From positions 1 to 7,375 of the forward strand of contig JAAYTC010000380.1 in NCBI GenBank assembly GCA_012518155.1: 7,375 nt of DNA, given 5' to 3'. Shown piece by piece: positions 6,255 through 7,375 of this stretch. Numbering within the stretch: position 1 is the stretch's first letter; each line of letters begins with the position of its first letter. The notes beneath the pieces are model-generated. The model saw only the letters and a program-made list of their open reading frames with translations, made no database searches and was not told where the DNA came from. This DNA is from Bacteroidales bacterium. Lineage in GTDB: Bacteria > Bacteroidota > Bacteroidia > Bacteroidales > Dysgonomonadaceae. Made by a program: the position numbers and the translations under genes.

Positions 6255-6285
6255 TAAATATACGTCATTAGAAACATATTCCAAA
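6255..6285 (-). promoter_or_regulatory. Candidate promoter of rtcB
   Basis: On the minus strand TTTG (6282-6285), 19 bases, then TATATTTA (6255-6262), seven of eight bases of TAnnTTTG. The -7 box ends only four bases before the ATG at 6250, so the transcript would be leaderless or nearly so. Spacing is ideal; the last base of the -7 box is off-consensus. Confidence 0.5.
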
Positions 6286-6303
6286 AAGAGATCTTTTAAA
6301 AGT

Positions 6304-6348
6304 AAAAGGCTACTAACCGAGCATGGGAGCTCAAGCTAATAGCCTTTT
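6304..6348 (-). terminator. Terminator hairpin after the CoA-transferase gene
   Basis: AAAAGGCTA (6304-6312) and TAGCCTTTT (6340-6348) form a 9-base-pair outer stem; inner bases (GAGC with GCTC, plus several G-T pairs) extend it to a long imperfect hairpin. On the minus strand it ends in CCTTTTACTTTT, about 50 bases after the CoA-transferase stop and just before the rtcB promoter. The plus strand also has TTTTT after the stem, so it is potentially bidirectional, though no plus-strand gene enters it here. Confidence 0.65.
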
Positions 6349-6395
6349 TATTAGAATTGTATCCGAATGGCTTCGGGTTTGAATATTTCAGCAGC

Positions 6396-7375
6396 TTAGG
6401 GTGCGGGGTACTTCGAGAAATCGGCGTTTATCATGCTGCCGGTTTCCTTCAACGCGTGATGGAACGCGTAGCACGCGTACATATCTTGTGGGATATGCCC
6501 CGGTACGCCGCGATTGAGATACTCGTGCAACAGGGGGCGGTAATCGGGATGCGCGCATTTCTCGATGATCTCGATCGCCCGTTTCCGTGGTCCTTTCCCA
6601 CGGAGGTCTGCTACCCCGTATTCTGTGACTATAATCTTCACCGAGTGTTCGTTATGATCCTCATGGGTCACTTTAGGCACGATACAACTGATAGCACCGT
6701 TCTTGGCCGTGGAGGGCGTCAAGAAGACCGATAGATAGGCATTACGGGTGAAATCGCCCGAGCCGCCAATCCCGTTCATCATCTTGGTACCGTTCACGTG
6801 GGTAGAGTTCACGCTGCCAAACATATCCACCTCGATGGCGGTATTCAGTGAAATGATCCCAAGCCTCCTCGCGAGTCCCGGATTATTCGAAATCTCGGTG
6901 GGGCGAAGCACCAGTTTATTTTTAAAGAAATCGAGGTCGTTATAAAACTTCTCCAATACCTCGTTGCTCACGGTGAGTGAACAGCCGCTCGCGAAGGAGA
7001 TATTCCCTTTTTGCATCATATCGATCACCGCGTCTTGGATTACTTCAGTATAAACCTCAAAACGAGGGATGTCTGGATGCTCCCCCATGGCCGACAATAC
7101 CGCGTTCGCGATATTCCCCACGCCCGATTGTATCGGCAGGAAATGAGGCGGAATGCGCTTCGCGTTCATCTCTGCAACGAAAAAATTGGCCACGTTCTCG
7201 CCGATACGGGTCGTTAATTCATCTACCGGTGCAAAACCGCTTCCTTCACCGTCACGTTCCGTTTCCACCACGCGAATCTTACGGGGGTCCACTTTCACGT
7301 ACTCGAGCCCTACCCTGTTTTGTATTTCATAGATAGGTATCTCCCGACGTTTAGGAGGATCTTGAAGTTCATAAA
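6396..7375 (-). CDS. Acetyl-CoA hydrolase / succinyl-CoA:acetate-type CoA-transferase, 5' end outside window
   Basis: C-terminal 325 residues of a class I CoA-transferase of the Cat1/AarC family (about 500 aa in full, so roughly 170 residues are missing). The frame stays open to the window edge; the GTG at 7298 is an internal valine in EYVKVDPRKI, not a start. Numbering from that valine: PIQSGVGNIANAV (55-67), NTAIEVDMFGSVNSTHV (152-168) with the catalytic Glu156 that carries the glutamyl-CoA intermediate (codon 6831-6833), the NGIGGSGDF glycine loop (175-183), TEYGVADLRGK (225-235), and a C-terminal HPDYRPLL (250-257). The family moves CoA between short acyl acids such as succinyl-CoA and acetate or propionate, fitting mixed-acid fermentation by anaerobic Bacteroidales. 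Exact donor and acceptor cannot be read from the sequence, and hydrolase annotation is common for this family. A terminator hairpin follows. Confidence 0.93.
   Translation of the reverse strand, partial: YELQDPPKRREIPIYEIQNRVGLEYVKVDPRKIRVVETERDGEGSGFAPVDELTTRIGENVANFFVAEMNAKRIPPHFLPIQSGVGNIANAVLSAMGEHPDIPRFEVYTEVIQDAVIDMMQKGNISFASGCSLTVSNEVLEKFYNDLDFFKNKLVLRPTEISNNPGLARRLGIISLNTAIEVDMFGSVNSTHVNGTKMMNGIGGSGDFTRNAYLSVFLTPSTAKNGAISCIVPKVTHEDHNEHSVKIIVTEYGVADLRGKGPRKRAIEIIEKCAHPDYRPLLHEYLNRGVPGHIPQDMYACYAFHHALKETGSMINADFSKYPAP

Noticed and set aside
6251..6277. Upstream in-frame ATG giving rtcB nine extra residues (MFLMTYIYS).
   Set aside because: It overlaps the promoter-like element and adds residues not expected from RtcB homologues, which begin near the Met at 6250.
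7296..7298. GTG as the start of a 300-residue CoA-transferase.
   Set aside because: The frame continues upstream without a stop to the window edge with family-like sequence (RVGLEYVKVDP), so this is an internal valine.
1..7375. Search by eye for mobile elements, CRISPR repeats, toxin-antitoxin or defence genes.
   Set aside because: Every long stretch is accounted for by housekeeping or metabolic genes, and no repeat array, transposase-like frame or att-like duplication beside the tRNA was seen.

Overview
The window looks like an ordinary chromosomal segment from a member of the Bacteroidota, most likely order Bacteroidales. Three things point there: a fused LpxC-FabZ protein, promoter-like sites of the Bacteroides type (TTTG, about 19-21 bases, then TAnnTTTG), and mostly absent Shine-Dalgarno sequences. 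Assignment to a family (for example a Dysgonomonas/Proteiniphilum-like group) would be a guess.

Layout from left to right, with all protein genes on the minus strand. An agmatine deiminase (74-1096) is the last complete gene of a cluster that, read in transcription order, runs lpxD (3405-4451), lpxC-fabZ (1907-3289), lpxA (1102-1890), agmatine deiminase. The last three are tightly packed; a 115-base gap between lpxD and lpxC-fabZ carries a promoter-like site and a curious SD-plus-GTG micro-ORF. A gene-free stretch of about 370 bases separates lpxD from a divergent tRNA-Pro(GGG) on the plus strand (4824-4899), which has a very good Bacteroides-type promoter and two tandem intrinsic terminators. 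Convergent to the tRNA is rtcB, an RNA ligase (5057-6250, minus), with a promoter-like element almost touching its start codon. At the right edge, behind a terminator hairpin, lies the C-terminal two thirds of an acetyl-CoA hydrolase/CoA-transferase of the succinyl-CoA:acetate type (6396 to beyond 7375).

How the genes work together: LpxA, LpxC and LpxD catalyse the first three steps of lipid A synthesis (O-acylation of UDP-GlcNAc, deacetylation, N-acylation). FabZ draws on the same 3-hydroxyacyl-ACP pool for ordinary fatty acid elongation, so fusing it to LpxC puts both uses of that pool in one gene. The deiminase (agmatine to N-carbamoylputrescine) has no obvious link to lipid A and is probably co-transcribed by position. 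RtcB and the tRNA are independent units; the CoA-transferase belongs to acetate/succinate/propionate fermentation.

I see no mobile element, CRISPR array, phage gene or unknown multi-gene system. The points most worth a second look are the lpxC leader, the deiminase attached to lpxA, the divergent RtcB subgroup with its rtcB promoter placement, and the repeats over the tRNA promoter.
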